Origin: Vibrio gazogenes
Lineage (GTDB): Bacteria > Pseudomonadota > Gammaproteobacteria > Enterobacterales > Vibrionaceae
Assembly (NCBI RefSeq): GCF_002196515.1
Contig: NZ_CP018836.1
Span: 930,001 to 994,000, forward strand
Length of the DNA: 64,000 bases
Direction of reading: 5' to 3'
In this document: piece after piece, positions 53,128-61,100 of the stretch
Numbering within the stretch: the stretch's first letter is position 1
Layout: each line of letters opens with the position of its first letter
The notes under the pieces: model-generated
What the model was told of the DNA's origin: nothing
Database searches by the model: none
What the model saw: the letters and a program-made list of their open reading frames with translations, nothing else
Translations under genes and position numbers: made by a program

Positions 53128-53452
53128 TTTGTGAGCTAGTACGATTAGCTTCTGTTTGCGGATCTGCTACTAGCCAGTTATTCATGGCGTTTGCTTCTAT
53201 TAATTCTTTTATCACCAACTCACCATAATAGCCCTGACTTACAAATGGATCTGATTGAACAGTTTCCTTAGCTGCCTCTAAACTATCTGACATTATTACT
53301 TGAATTGCTGAATCATTGTCCGAAAACGGACCGCATAGCACCAAAACTCCTGACTTCTCTTGGGCCTTAAGATAGCTTACATGCTTACGTAAAAGTTCAT
53401 CGCTGAATAACTGTCTATTTTTCTTAGACAAAATTGCCACATACTTATTCAT
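53123..53452 (-). CDS. YciI-like domain protein
   Basis: 109 aa from the ATG at 53452 (AAGGAAG upstream), rather than 53509. The YciI/YCII fold is suggested by KYVAILSKK at the start, the central RKHVSYLKAQEKSGVLVLCG with a conserved His, PFSDNDSAIQVIMSDSLEAA and VQSDPFVSQGYYGELVIKEL. Family members are small ferredoxin-like-fold proteins, some with hydrolase or dehalogenase activity. The substrate is unknown. Typical cassette gene. Confidence 0.75.
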   Translation of the reverse strand: MNKYVAILSKKNRQLFSDELLRKHVSYLKAQEKSGVLVLCGPFSDNDSAIQVIMSDSLEAAKETVQSDPFVSQGYYGELVIKELIEANAMNNWLVADPQTEANRTSSQT

Positions 53453-53616
53453 ATACTTCCTTTTCCTTTGAACATAGACATAATGACTCCCCACGAGGCT
53501 AGCCTCCAATTCCGTGGATTAGTGTAAAACCAGAGCCATAATTAGTGTGTCAACAACTAAATCATGGAAGCTAGCATGATTGAACATAGCATAGTTTTTA
53601 TAGGGCTGGACACTCA

Positions 53617-53774
53617 TAAGATGATCTAGCATAAACGACTTTGTAACCATTCAATTGCTGTTTGTCGATCTGACTAGATAAAGTATCTACGTTGTAATTT
53701 GGGCGAAGTTGTAACATTACCTCTAGGGCTGACTCATAATCAGAATTTTTCTCTAAAAATCGAACTTCCATGTT
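53617..53774 (-). pseudogene. Truncated duplicate of the GNAT gene
   Basis: The first 50 codons repeat the start of the GNAT gene at 51951-52382 almost exactly (MEVRFLEKNSDYESALEVML, then PNYNVDTLSSQIDKQQLNGY), along with the upstream TAACAAGAAGCTATGCCGTC. Homology then stops after KVVYARSS and the frame ends soon after. The acetyl-CoA-binding part is missing, so it is not functional. A scar of cassette rearrangement. Confidence 0.85.
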
Positions 53775-53810
53775 TTCCCATTTTGACGGCATAGCTTCTT
53801 GTTAACACAG

Positions 53811-54476
53811 CTACTCGTTATGGGCTCTAAAAATAGAATCGGCAAGTCTTGTACCTGTAGATACCAATTTTGACAGAACTCGAAGCTGCTCTTTACAGGA
53901 AATTTTTTCAGTTGGATGTGGGTAATTTATAGTATGATCAATTTCCCCCCATATTTCTTCAAATAAAGTCCTAACCTGTATTTCACAACAAATATTTGAA
54001 GCTTCTTTAGGCATTACAACGTAATGGATACTAGTGTAATAAGAATCTTTAATTTTTGGTACAAGCCCTAATTTTTTGAAGTAGCTGCTAGATTCAGGGT
54101 CCCACGAATAAGCGATGGGATTTTCACGTAAGAACCAATCGCCGTTATCAACTTGCTTCATTATCAATGTATGTATATACGAGAATTGATCTTGATATAG
54201 GTGCAATACCCTAACACCTGCCAAGTCTGTTACTCGTTCGAATAAATTGTCAGGGGTCAGCGGATCTTCATCATCCCATTTTCTTTCTATTTTATCTTTT
54301 AGGTGATCAACATCTTTAAGTCGATTTTTTATAGTATGAATAATTGGGTTTCCGTATTTATTCAAATCAGGTTCTAGCTCAAAAGTATCCACTACTCCAT
54401 TCATAAATCGTTTAAATAGGTGCTTTTCATCTATGTAAGGCTGCACAATTCTGTTAACTAAATCCTTGTTCATCAA
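53811..54476 (-). CDS. RelA/SpoT-domain nucleotide synthetase-like protein
   Basis: 221 aa, a stand-alone (p)ppGpp-synthetase-type domain. Motifs: HTIKNRLKDVDHLKDKIERK (donor side), RVTDLAGVRVLHLYQDQ with the catalytic-type Asp, YYTSIHYVVM and CEIQVRTLFEEIWGEIDHTI. There is no hydrolase, TGS or ACT domain. Small proteins of this fold make alarmones or, in toxSAS systems, toxic nucleotides or tRNA modification. It follows the ParA-like gene with no gap, and no attC separates them, so the pair travels as one cassette. A paired toxin or defence role is possible but unproven. Confidence 0.85.
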   Translation of the reverse strand: MMNKDLVNRIVQPYIDEKHLFKRFMNGVVDTFELEPDLNKYGNPIIHTIKNRLKDVDHLKDKIERKWDDEDPLTPDNLFERVTDLAGVRVLHLYQDQFSYIHTLIMKQVDNGDWFLRENPIAYSWDPESSSYFKKLGLVPKIKDSYYTSIHYVVMPKEASNICCEIQVRTLFEEIWGEIDHTINYPHPTEKISCKEQLRVLSKLVSTGTRLADSIFRAHNE

Positions 54477-55583
54477 TCACCCCAATAAATCAATACGCGA
54501 CAAGAGGTCATCGCAAAAAATAAAATAGCTTTCTTTGGTTTCTCGATATTTATTTCCTGAACCTCTTAAAGTGTTTATATGTTCCTTTTCCAAGTTTGGT
54601 AAATCTGGAACTTTCCACATTGGTTGGTTATAATGCTGAGCCATTGAAGGAAAGGTATTATGGGTATGCATTACCGATGTCTCTCCTATAGGTGCAGCTA
54701 ACATTTCAGAAGTCAAATGAGATCTAATATCTTCTTGAATATTTTCTTCAATAGTTTGGGGAATTTGATTCGCATAATTTAGATGTGCATGAGCAAGATC
54801 CCATTTGTTTTTATATCCAGCATACCTTTTAGCGTTGTATATCGTGTATCCCAAAAATGTTACAAAGTTTTCTGGAAATACATGTCTTTTTTCATCAGAG
54901 ATAAGCTTATATACAATATTGAATTCATCTTTCCATGATGAAAGTGCCTTACCAATATTCTTGATTCCATATAGACTGAACAAGTCCGGCGAAGCAGGAA
55001 CAAAGAAACCATCAACGGTTGAAATAATTACTTTATTGAGCGAGCCTAAACTAGGTGATGTATCAATCACGACATAATCGTAATTATAAAGTTTTGAGTA
55101 TTTTTCAGCTAACGTTCTAATTTTTGTAATCGTTCTTATGGCCAAAGGCTCGCCTCTATAGATGTCGGTCCAGCGGCTTGCAACCTTTTCCTCATATAAG
55201 TGTAAAGTCAATCTACCTGGGATAATATCTAAGTTCTTAGTTAGGCTTGCTGGTGGAGGTAGTCTATCAAGTTCGCCGGTACCTTCTTCTGTCGGCTTTA
55301 ACAAGAAATGTAAGCTTCTTGGATTCGATAAAACCTTTTCATATTCGTCTTGACTACATTTCTTTTTGGACGATTCATACCCTTCATCAATAAACTTGTC
55401 TTCGGTAGCCCACAAATCATGAATGTATTCTTGGTTCAAGGAGTATATCGTCAGATTGCATTGCGGATCAGCATCGATGATGAGGACTTTTTTTCCCATT
55501 TCAGCCAGAGCTTGAGCAACGTGATAAGTCAGCGTAGTTTTTCCTACCCCTCCCTTATTATTAAATACCGAAATTATTTTCAT
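54477..55583 (-). CDS. ParA/Soj-family ATPase
   Basis: 368 aa. Deviant Walker A with the signature lysine: FNNKGGVGKTTLTYHVAQAL; Walker A' KVLIIDADPQCNLT; Walker B YDYVVIDTSPSLGSLN. The C-terminal 120 residues are an extension without known motifs. There is no ParB gene or parS-like site nearby, so plasmid or chromosome partition is unlikely. It is stop-to-start adjacent to the RelA/SpoT-domain gene, which suggests the ATPase controls or positions that enzyme. First of the two genes of a cassette in the 51.9-57.8 kb array. Confidence 0.88.
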   Translation of the reverse strand: MKIISVFNNKGGVGKTTLTYHVAQALAEMGKKVLIIDADPQCNLTIYSLNQEYIHDLWATEDKFIDEGYESSKKKCSQDEYEKVLSNPRSLHFLLKPTEEGTGELDRLPPPASLTKNLDIIPGRLTLHLYEEKVASRWTDIYRGEPLAIRTITKIRTLAEKYSKLYNYDYVVIDTSPSLGSLNKVIISTVDGFFVPASPDLFSLYGIKNIGKALSSWKDEFNIVYKLISDEKRHVFPENFVTFLGYTIYNAKRYAGYKNKWDLAHAHLNYANQIPQTIEENIQEDIRSHLTSEMLAAPIGETSVMHTHNTFPSMAQHYNQPMWKVPDLPNLEKEHINTLRGSGNKYRETKESYFIFCDDLLSRIDLLG

Positions 55584-55652
55584 TTAATTTCCTTGTGATT
55601 TGTTAAATCCGATTATCCAGTACCAATGACGTAATCATGCCTATGAGACTTT

Positions 55653-55737
55653 GTGCTAACGCCGCCAGCACGCGCGGCTTTGTAGTGAAGGCGGAAGACG
55701 CAACGAAAAAGACGTCGCAGTGTCTGTCCTTGTTAGT
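55653..55737 (-). other. attC site after the 221-aa membrane-protein cassette
   Basis: 85 bp. Plus strand TGCTAACGCCGCCAGCACGCGCGGC...GACGTCGCAGTGTCTGTCCTTGTTAG. Arms GCGGAAGACG/CGTCGC pair and both ends carry the TAAC/GTTA core. Confidence 0.75.
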
Positions 55738-55741
55738 TTGA

Positions 55742-56407
55742 TTACTGACTAAACCTAAAAACTGCTTTAAAGCCACACTGCACTCGCTTTTGAGTGACTT
55801 TATGTATCCCATTGAATAATTCATCAAACCGCTCTTTATGCTGAATGACAGATTCCATATTTTTCATATCGCTTTCAATAAAGTGAAATAGCTGATTATT
55901 GAGCGCGGAGCTTACTACGCTAATGTTATCCAATAACTTGTTCACGGCCTTATAGTCTTCAGAAAATCCATCTGCGAGGCTTACATTCCAAAATTCTAGT
56001 TCGCGGTGTGACTTATATAGCCTTCGTCGAGCTTGATACAAGTAATTCCAAACATTATTTAAATGCTCGATACGCTTTAGTGATACGTCTTTGTTCTCGA
56101 CTGCTACTCCGGGAGCTGGGCATATGTGACTGTATTGGAACAGTAATTCATGTAAGTGCTCTTCGATTTCGTCTATTGAAGCGATGTACTTTTTAGCAGC
56201 CAAGTAGGCATCTTCTTTGCGCTTACTGCTTTGCCATTGAAAATAAGTGAAGAAACCGAAAGCAAAACCCAAGAAGGTTACAAGGAGCGTACCGACATCA
56301 GTCCACTTCACGTCCGAGAATATATTTTTATGTTCAGTGACGCCGATACAATATCCGATCACCAATAAACATAGCGCTACAAACAACCCAATTCCATATT
56401 TCATCAT
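55742..56407 (-). CDS. Two-helix membrane protein of unknown function
   Basis: 221 aa. Two N-terminal membrane segments (YGIGLFVALCLLVIGYCIGV and GTLLVTFLGFAFGFFTYFQW) and a long helical cytoplasmic domain (from about 65) with coiled-coil character (AAKKYIASIDEIEEHLHELL; YQARRRLYKSHRELEFWNVS). Not recognised as a named family. The plan of two membrane helices plus a helical domain is shared with several defence-associated membrane effectors, but no motif supports that directly. Flanked by attC sites. Confidence 0.55.
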   Translation of the reverse strand: MMKYGIGLFVALCLLVIGYCIGVTEHKNIFSDVKWTDVGTLLVTFLGFAFGFFTYFQWQSSKRKEDAYLAAKKYIASIDEIEEHLHELLFQYSHICPAPGVAVENKDVSLKRIEHLNNVWNYLYQARRRLYKSHRELEFWNVSLADGFSEDYKAVNKLLDNISVVSSALNNQLFHFIESDMKNMESVIQHKERFDELFNGIHKVTQKRVQCGFKAVFRFSQ

Positions 56408-56438
56408 TTCTTAAACTCGAAGTGTTGCTGCTTAACTC

Positions 56439-56513
56439 AAACTAACGCTGCGCTTTGCGGCAAGTTTGGAGCGCAGCGGAAAACTTGTCCGACAACAGCG
56501 CCTTGTTATGCAT
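56439..56513 (-). other. attC site after the 439-aa cassette gene
   Basis: About 75 bp. Plus strand AACTAACGCTGCGCTTTGCG, GCAAGTTTGGAGCGCAGCGG, AAACTTGTCCGACAACAGCG, CCTTGTTATG. Arms TGCGCT/AGCGCA and CAAGTTT/AAACTTG pair. Nearly the same as 50329-50398. Confidence 0.85.
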
Positions 56514-57832
56514 TACCGCGTCCTGTCTTCAAGGCTATTTTCTACTTGACCTGGTGTGAATAGCCTTTTCGGTGTGTTCTCAAAAAAACGCATATTGTGT
56601 GTGGAGGCGCCTTGAGGTCTAATTCTTACCCACTGATCCTCTAATTCGTCTTTTGAGAACTCAACAGGAAAGTTAGGTTCAATGCTTGTCGAGTCAATGC
56701 ACAAATCATCCGATTTAATTTCCTGTAGCTTATAACCATTTGAATATATGTGAATTGACTTAACTTTTTCTGCCAATGTTTTATTTAGAAATGGTAAAAA
56801 CATTGCATCATCAAGATCTCTCAAGCTAATAACAGGGAAAAATCTTATAAAACTGCTTTTACTGTAACTTATCGGTAGAAATTCAACTTCTTCTCTCCCG
56901 ATCGATGATCCTGAACCAACAGCTGACCATTTTTCATCTTTCTCGTCATCCGTTTCTTCGGAAGTAACTTCGGTTTCATCAAAGTCGATATGTTGCTCCC
57001 ATTGCCCTGACCCAATTCCGTATTTAATTCCAGAGCACTGCTCGGTGAAGTCTGTCTCTTTATCAGCCCTCATTCTATTAGATTTGTCAGAGGCGCCAAA
57101 CAAGACTGAAAGAATTTTATGCTTTGGCTCTTTGAGCGTTAGATAGCAAAAAGCTCGAAAGTGACCTATTTCATCTGCACTATACTTTTTGTCCAGTTCA
57201 AGAGAGACTGTTAAGCTGGTAATTGGATCATTTGACTCTTGCAAAAATAGAACTCTGTTAAGAGTTCCTTCCACCTTTTGAAAACCCGACGAGATAACTG
57301 ATTGAATGTCATCCCCCCAACGAGAAAAGAAGCTAGCCTGTTCTTCCTCGGAGAGGGTAATATTTAGATATTGAAATCGAATGGAAAACCCATCTGGGCT
57401 ATCTAGTGTAATTCTAATTCTTTCCCTATCTAATATATCGCAAAATATAACTCCCTTTTTTTTAGCCTTTTCGATTAGGGAGTCTTTTTCGCCAATTGTA
57501 AGATTGATATTCGTAAAGAAAATAAATGCGGTTAGATTCTTATCTGCACTAATTGCACTTTCCAGGTCATCTGAAAACTTTTTCTTTATGGTCTTCTTTT
57601 GCTCGTCAGAGTCATTGCCTTGATTAACGAAACCAACTGCACCAAATGCAGTCTGTTCATCTCTATAGACTGCTTGAATGTCACGCCCCCCATCTTGGCC
57701 ACCTCTAGGGTGACGGGGCCTTACATCTGAGAATCTTTTATCAGTAGCAAGAACGGCTCGACACATTTGTTCTCTATGAAGCTGATTTGTGTCTAGATAG
57801 CTTTTGAGCCTTTCATCAGTTTGATACGACAA
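56513..57832 (-). CDS. Cassette protein with DGGRDI motif, possibly nuclease-related
   Basis: 439 aa with a TTG start and AAGGA upstream. The N-terminal 140 residues contain RHPRGGQDGGRDIQAVYRD followed by TAFGAVGFVNQGNDSD and KKKFSDDLESA; the DGGRD and following strand are reminiscent of restriction-endonuclease-like domains (such as Mrr), but the usual E-x-K is not clear. The remainder has no recognised motif. The N-terminal module is one I have seen in proteins of unknown function. First cassette of its array, next to block A. Role unknown; a sensor or nuclease in defence is conceivable. Confidence 0.5.
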   Translation of the reverse strand: MSYQTDERLKSYLDTNQLHREQMCRAVLATDKRFSDVRPRHPRGGQDGGRDIQAVYRDEQTAFGAVGFVNQGNDSDEQKKTIKKKFSDDLESAISADKNLTAFIFFTNINLTIGEKDSLIEKAKKKGVIFCDILDRERIRITLDSPDGFSIRFQYLNITLSEEEQASFFSRWGDDIQSVISSGFQKVEGTLNRVLFLQESNDPITSLTVSLELDKKYSADEIGHFRAFCYLTLKEPKHKILSVLFGASDKSNRMRADKETDFTEQCSGIKYGIGSGQWEQHIDFDETEVTSEETDDEKDEKWSAVGSGSSIGREEVEFLPISYSKSSFIRFFPVISLRDLDDAMFLPFLNKTLAEKVKSIHIYSNGYKLQEIKSDDLCIDSTSIEPNFPVEFSKDELEDQWVRIRPQGASTHNMRFFENTPKRLFTPGQVENSLEDRTR

Positions 57833-57855
57833 TTTTGGATTCCTTTATTTTTGCA

Positions 57856-58275
57856 TAACAGTTTATTATACAGAACTACTCTACAGGAATACTTCTGTAT
57901 AACTTACTGACTCTCGATGAAATTCCTGTCCTAATCGCATGAAAATACAGACAAAATGCCAGTAAAAAATATCATTACATCAGAAACCATAGCATTGTGC
58001 TGTCTAATCTGCGCACGAATGATTTACCAGTGCTACCACCATTCGGAACATCTCGGATAAGTGCCATTTGTTCTCGAATAAGCATCAAAATACAGTACAT
58101 AGCATTGAATAAGTTGCAGAAAATCGCCAGAAAAAATTGACATAAACATGACATTTTTTTGATATGGATAAGGTTTGTACAAAATTGCAGCGTTTTAACA
58201 ATCAGTGGAAATTGTGATGCGGTGGTTTAGTGCGCGATAACGTTCCAAAGTTCAGTGACTCATTTAGCTTCAAAA
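57856..58275. repeat. Array-flank block A, copy 2
   Basis: Close match to 51382-51795 over about 415 bp, beginning at TAACAGTTTATTATACAGAA. It marks the 5' side of the second large cassette array and leads directly into hairpin copy R8. Confidence 0.9.
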
Positions 58276-58725
58276 AATGTTTCACCCAATTCAAATCAAT
58301 CACTCAACCAAGAAAACCATTCATGGAAGAATGGTTAGGCTTTTCCGGGCAGGACGCCCGTAAAAGCTGGTTCTGGACAACGTGCGACGCCGTCAAACAA
58401 AAAGATTTTCTGGTTACGCTTGCATCTCGGCAAGAGTAACTGGCGCACAGAACACCAATGCCTCTGAAACCGAAAAACGAGATTGTGCGTCAAATTTGGG
58501 AGCCGGAGGCTAGGCAAATAAAACTTGTGATGTAGGTGTTTGGGACTCAATTACTTTCCTTGATCTCATTAACATCTCCGAAAGCGCCCCAGATACTTTT
58601 TCACGGCAGAAAAAGTATCCCAAAATGCCTAAGATTTGAGTTCAGCGTACATAATCAGGGGCGCTTTTATTCGCTCCTGCTCACGAAAAGCTTAAAATTC
58701 ATCCATGAATTTTACCCTGAGTTCA
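58262..58725 (+). repeat. Hairpin repeat copy R8 (full unit with different stems)
   Basis: Same order of hairpins and same loops as R3/R4, but the second-half stems differ: GATACTTTTTC/GAAAAAGTATC (58592-58619), GCTTTT/AAAAGC around ATTCGCTCCTGCTCACG, and TAAAATTC/GAATTTTA around ATCCAT. Both arms have changed in each. Confidence 0.9.
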
Positions 58726-58990
58726 GTAAATTCTCTTCCTATCTCTCTGCAAAGAAAATTAATGAAATCTGAATCATTAGGGAGAAAACCTCAGGACGAG
58801 GTTTTCAGGATTTTCCGGATAGGGACATCCGTAAAATCCGTGCCCGGACAGTACGAGACTCAGCCAAACAAAAAAGATTTTCTGGTTACTCTTGCATCTC
58901 GGCAAGAGTAACTGGCGCACAAGACACCAATGCCTCTGAAACCGAAAAACGAGATTGTGCGTCAAAATTCGATGCCAAAGGCTGGAATAA
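58726..58990 (+). repeat. Hairpin repeat copy R9 (first half with different stems)
   Basis: The first two stems are GAAAACCTC/GAGGTTTTC (58783-58806) and GGATTTT.CGGAT/ATCCG.AAAATCC (58808-58839), replacing the ACCATTCA and CTTTT.CGGGC stems of other copies. The next stem is GTTACTCTTGC/GCAAGAGTAAC, then GCGCACA/TGTGCGTC. Ends at GATGCCAAAGGCTGG, 30 bp before the next gene's stop. Confidence 0.9.
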
Positions 58991-59021
58991 AATAGCAATG
59001 ACTGCCCTCAGGCAGAATAAA

Positions 59022-59897
59022 TCAATCGATCCGCGCCAAACAAACCCGTTCAACCAGCGCTTTTAACTGCAACACTCGCCCTTCGAGATAAGCCAGCTCT
59101 TCTACGGTGATTTCATAATGCTCTGAATAACGGGCTTCGATATAGGCCCGTTGCAGGCGTCGGAAGCTGCGACGGTGGAATTTATTGTCGAGGGGGAAAA
59201 TCATCTTAAACTCTGGCTCGATTTGCGCGCACAATTTACTCAGCTTTTCGATATTGTGGGACTTGGGTAAGTAGTTGGTACATGTGAGTAATACACAGGC
59301 CAAAAAACGTTCTGTCGATTGATGAAGTTCAAAAGCAGCAATGGATAACTCTTCTTGATTTAAGTAGTGATGATAACCAGTGATAAAGGCATTCGCGCTT
59401 TTAAACCACTGCGCATAATGCTTGCGAGCAATTTCCCGTTTCTCAGACTCGGTTAAATCCCCCGGCTCGATCAGCGGTTTTGGTGTTGCAGCAAACAGTT
59501 CGATTCCTTCTTCACGGATATCCTTAAAAAAATAGTGTCCCTGCTGCAATCGTTCATTCACTTCCTGCAAATCATGAACAATCAAACCAAGCGGTGCGGA
59601 TTTCACTTTGCGATCAATTTGCTCTTCCGCCCGCTGCCAGACCACATAATCTTCCACCAAAGCAGATTTATTCACGATCACCAGAATATCGTAATCGCTG
59701 ATGTAACCATTAACCGGATCTCTGACCCAGTTCCCTTTGGCGTAACTACCGAACAGAATAATTTTCAGGATGCGAAACTCGCTTTTACTCCCCGTTTTAC
59801 CTTCAAGATAGTCGTCCAGCGTATCGCGCAGAATGGTCGAGATCGTCGCAAGCTCTTGCTGTTTATATTCGGGCAGGTGATCGAGGGAGGTTTTCAT
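59022..59897 (-). CDS. Fused nucleotidyltransferase-HEPN protein
   Basis: 291 aa. Residues 1-125 are a minimal nucleotidyltransferase domain with the GSYAKGNW and SDYDILVIV motifs (GS and DxD catalytic residues). Residues about 150-285 form a HEPN domain (LTESEKREIARKHYAQWFKS, IAAFELHQSTERFLACVLL, YIEARYSEHYEI) with an R-x4-6-H-like element RYSEHY. In MNT-HEPN toxin-antitoxin pairs these domains are separate proteins, where the transferase adenylylates the HEPN RNase; here they are one chain. The R-x-S-E-H spacing is short, so RNase activity is uncertain. It lies in the accessory block between hairpin copies R9 and R10. Confidence 0.82.
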   Translation of the reverse strand: MKTSLDHLPEYKQQELATISTILRDTLDDYLEGKTGSKSEFRILKIILFGSYAKGNWVRDPVNGYISDYDILVIVNKSALVEDYVVWQRAEEQIDRKVKSAPLGLIVHDLQEVNERLQQGHYFFKDIREEGIELFAATPKPLIEPGDLTESEKREIARKHYAQWFKSANAFITGYHHYLNQEELSIAAFELHQSTERFLACVLLTCTNYLPKSHNIEKLSKLCAQIEPEFKMIFPLDNKFHRRSFRRLQRAYIEARYSEHYEITVEELAYLEGRVLQLKALVERVCLARID

Positions 59898-59979
59898 AAA
59901 ACGTGCTTCGCTTTGGTGGATAACATGGCTATAGCATAAAAGAAGCGTTCAGCAAAAAACACTGTTTATCATAGTATTA

Positions 59980-60069
59980 GCATTGCTGACGGATAAAATG
60001 CGACGCGGTTCGTTTTTATTTCTTTCCCCGATGATTGTCTCAGGCTTTGGCTTCGAGGTGTGACGCAAA
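59980..60069. repeat. 90-bp direct repeat, left copy
   Basis: AGCATTGCTGACGGATAAAA through GGCTTCGAGGTGTGACGCA. Matches 60640-60729 with about five differences at an exact distance of 660 bp; the two flank a small gene. Confidence 0.85.
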
Positions 60070-60118
60070 TTATAATATTGAAGGAAATCTAAAAACCGCC
60101 GAATGGCGGTTGTTTTGT

Positions 60119-60502
60119 CTATGTATGCCTGTAGTGCCGAGTCTGGTATGGCAACATGGCTCTGAGCATCAGCTTGAGATCACTTTTCAATCCCCACTTT
60201 CTCGCATATTTGTCAACTTTGCGGTCATGTGGCATGACCGTTGTTTTTCCTATGCGAAATTGACGTGACAAAAGATTCACAACATCAAGCAATTTCTTTT
60301 GCTCTTCTGGAGTAACGCAGTTATATCTCATTAATCTGTCGAGCAAATAATTAGCAGCCCTTGCAGATCTGGCGTCTAATTGGCTGACATCAGGTACAAA
60401 GTTTTCATGCCAAACAGCAAGCGCAACTGACTTAACATCTTCAGATGATGCCTCTTTAAAGTCTCGACTGACCAACCTATCAAATGCATGCTGCGCTTTC
60501 AT
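60119..60502 (-). CDS. Hypothetical protein between direct repeats
   Basis: 127 aa, starts MKAQHAFDRLVSRDFKEASS. Helical and basic (SARAANYLLDRLMRYNCVTP; RKWGLKSDLKLMLRAMLPYQ). No family recognised, no signal peptide or membrane segment. It lies inside a 660-bp segment bounded by direct repeats and may have arrived with it. Codon use looks normal, so it is likely real. Confidence 0.5.
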   Translation of the reverse strand: MKAQHAFDRLVSRDFKEASSEDVKSVALAVWHENFVPDVSQLDARSARAANYLLDRLMRYNCVTPEEQKKLLDVVNLLSRQFRIGKTTVMPHDRKVDKYARKWGLKSDLKLMLRAMLPYQTRHYRHT

Positions 60503-60846
60503 GATAAAACCGGAATTAGATACTCTTTAATACTTGTGTAGCATAAGCGATATTGTAACGCAATCGGTCTGGCGTAGGGCTGTAATATAAAGCCTCACCA
60601 GCCCGCTTTGTAAAGGCTTCAATAGAAAAGACACTGTTTAGCATTGTTGACGGATAAAATGCGACGCAGTTCGTTTTTATTTCTTTCCCCGATGATCGTC
60701 TCAGGCTTTGGCTTCGAGGTGTAACGCATAATGCCTTTCTCTGGAATCTGAGACAGCGACGTCTTGTGCGCCCCAGTGCTTGATTTGAATAACGTGAAAC
60801 ATCACTCAATTGACCCGATAGACTCAGTGGAAAATAAAAGACCGAA
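60503..60846. other. Non-coding stretch with the second direct repeat
   Basis: Holds the repeat at 60640-60729. The open frames here run through the repeat and lack ribosome sites; no gene is called. Confidence 0.5.
60640..60729. repeat. 90-bp direct repeat, right copy
   Basis: AGCATTGTTGACGGATAAAA through GGCTTCGAGGTGTAACGCA; partner of 59980-60069. Confidence 0.85.
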
Positions 60847-61092
60847 TCAATCCTTAAAGCATGGTAAGCCTTGCGAGGCTCTCCATTGTTTGACAATCTC
60901 AACAATGCGCTCGGGGGTTGCATCTGCCGGATCATCTGGATAGTAAATTAAGTCTGAACCATCTGGATGCTCTGTTAACTTACAAAACATCCTTACCATT
61001 TTTGTATGAGTTTCTTCATTTCCTGCTTTTACGGAAATGATATCCTGAACCAATTTCAGAAATTCAGTTTCCGTATATTCTTCAATGCCCAT
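60847..61092 (-). CDS. Colicin E-type DNase immunity protein (Im2/Im9-like)
   Basis: 81 aa. It closely follows the Im family: YTETEFLKLVQDIISVKAGN at the start, TEHPDGSDLIYYPDDPADAT containing the conserved SDLIYYP core whose Asp and two Tyr contact the DNase, and the end VEIVKQWRASQGLPCFKD. It protects the producer by binding the DNase domain of the neighbouring toxin. The start lies eight bases after the toxin stop, with AAGGGA overlapping the end of the toxin gene. Confidence 0.95.
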   Translation of the reverse strand: MGIEEYTETEFLKLVQDIISVKAGNEETHTKMVRMFCKLTEHPDGSDLIYYPDDPADATPERIVEIVKQWRASQGLPCFKD

Positions 61093-61100
61093 TGTATAAT

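Noticed and set aside
53598..53792. 64-aa frame as a real small gene
   Set aside because: It is a truncated copy of the GNAT gene start; the part after the breakpoint is unrelated and short.
54477..55583. ParA gene as evidence of a plasmid or chromosome partition locus
   Set aside because: No parB, no parS-like palindromes, and the partner is a RelA/SpoT-domain gene in an integron cassette context.
58230..58439. Plus-strand frame starting at hairpin copy R8
   Set aside because: Same repeat-derived peptide as at 4891; conserved as DNA structure, not as protein.
60516..60935. 139-aa minus-strand frame
   Set aside because: Passes through the 90-bp direct repeat and overlaps the immunity gene in another frame; no ribosome site.
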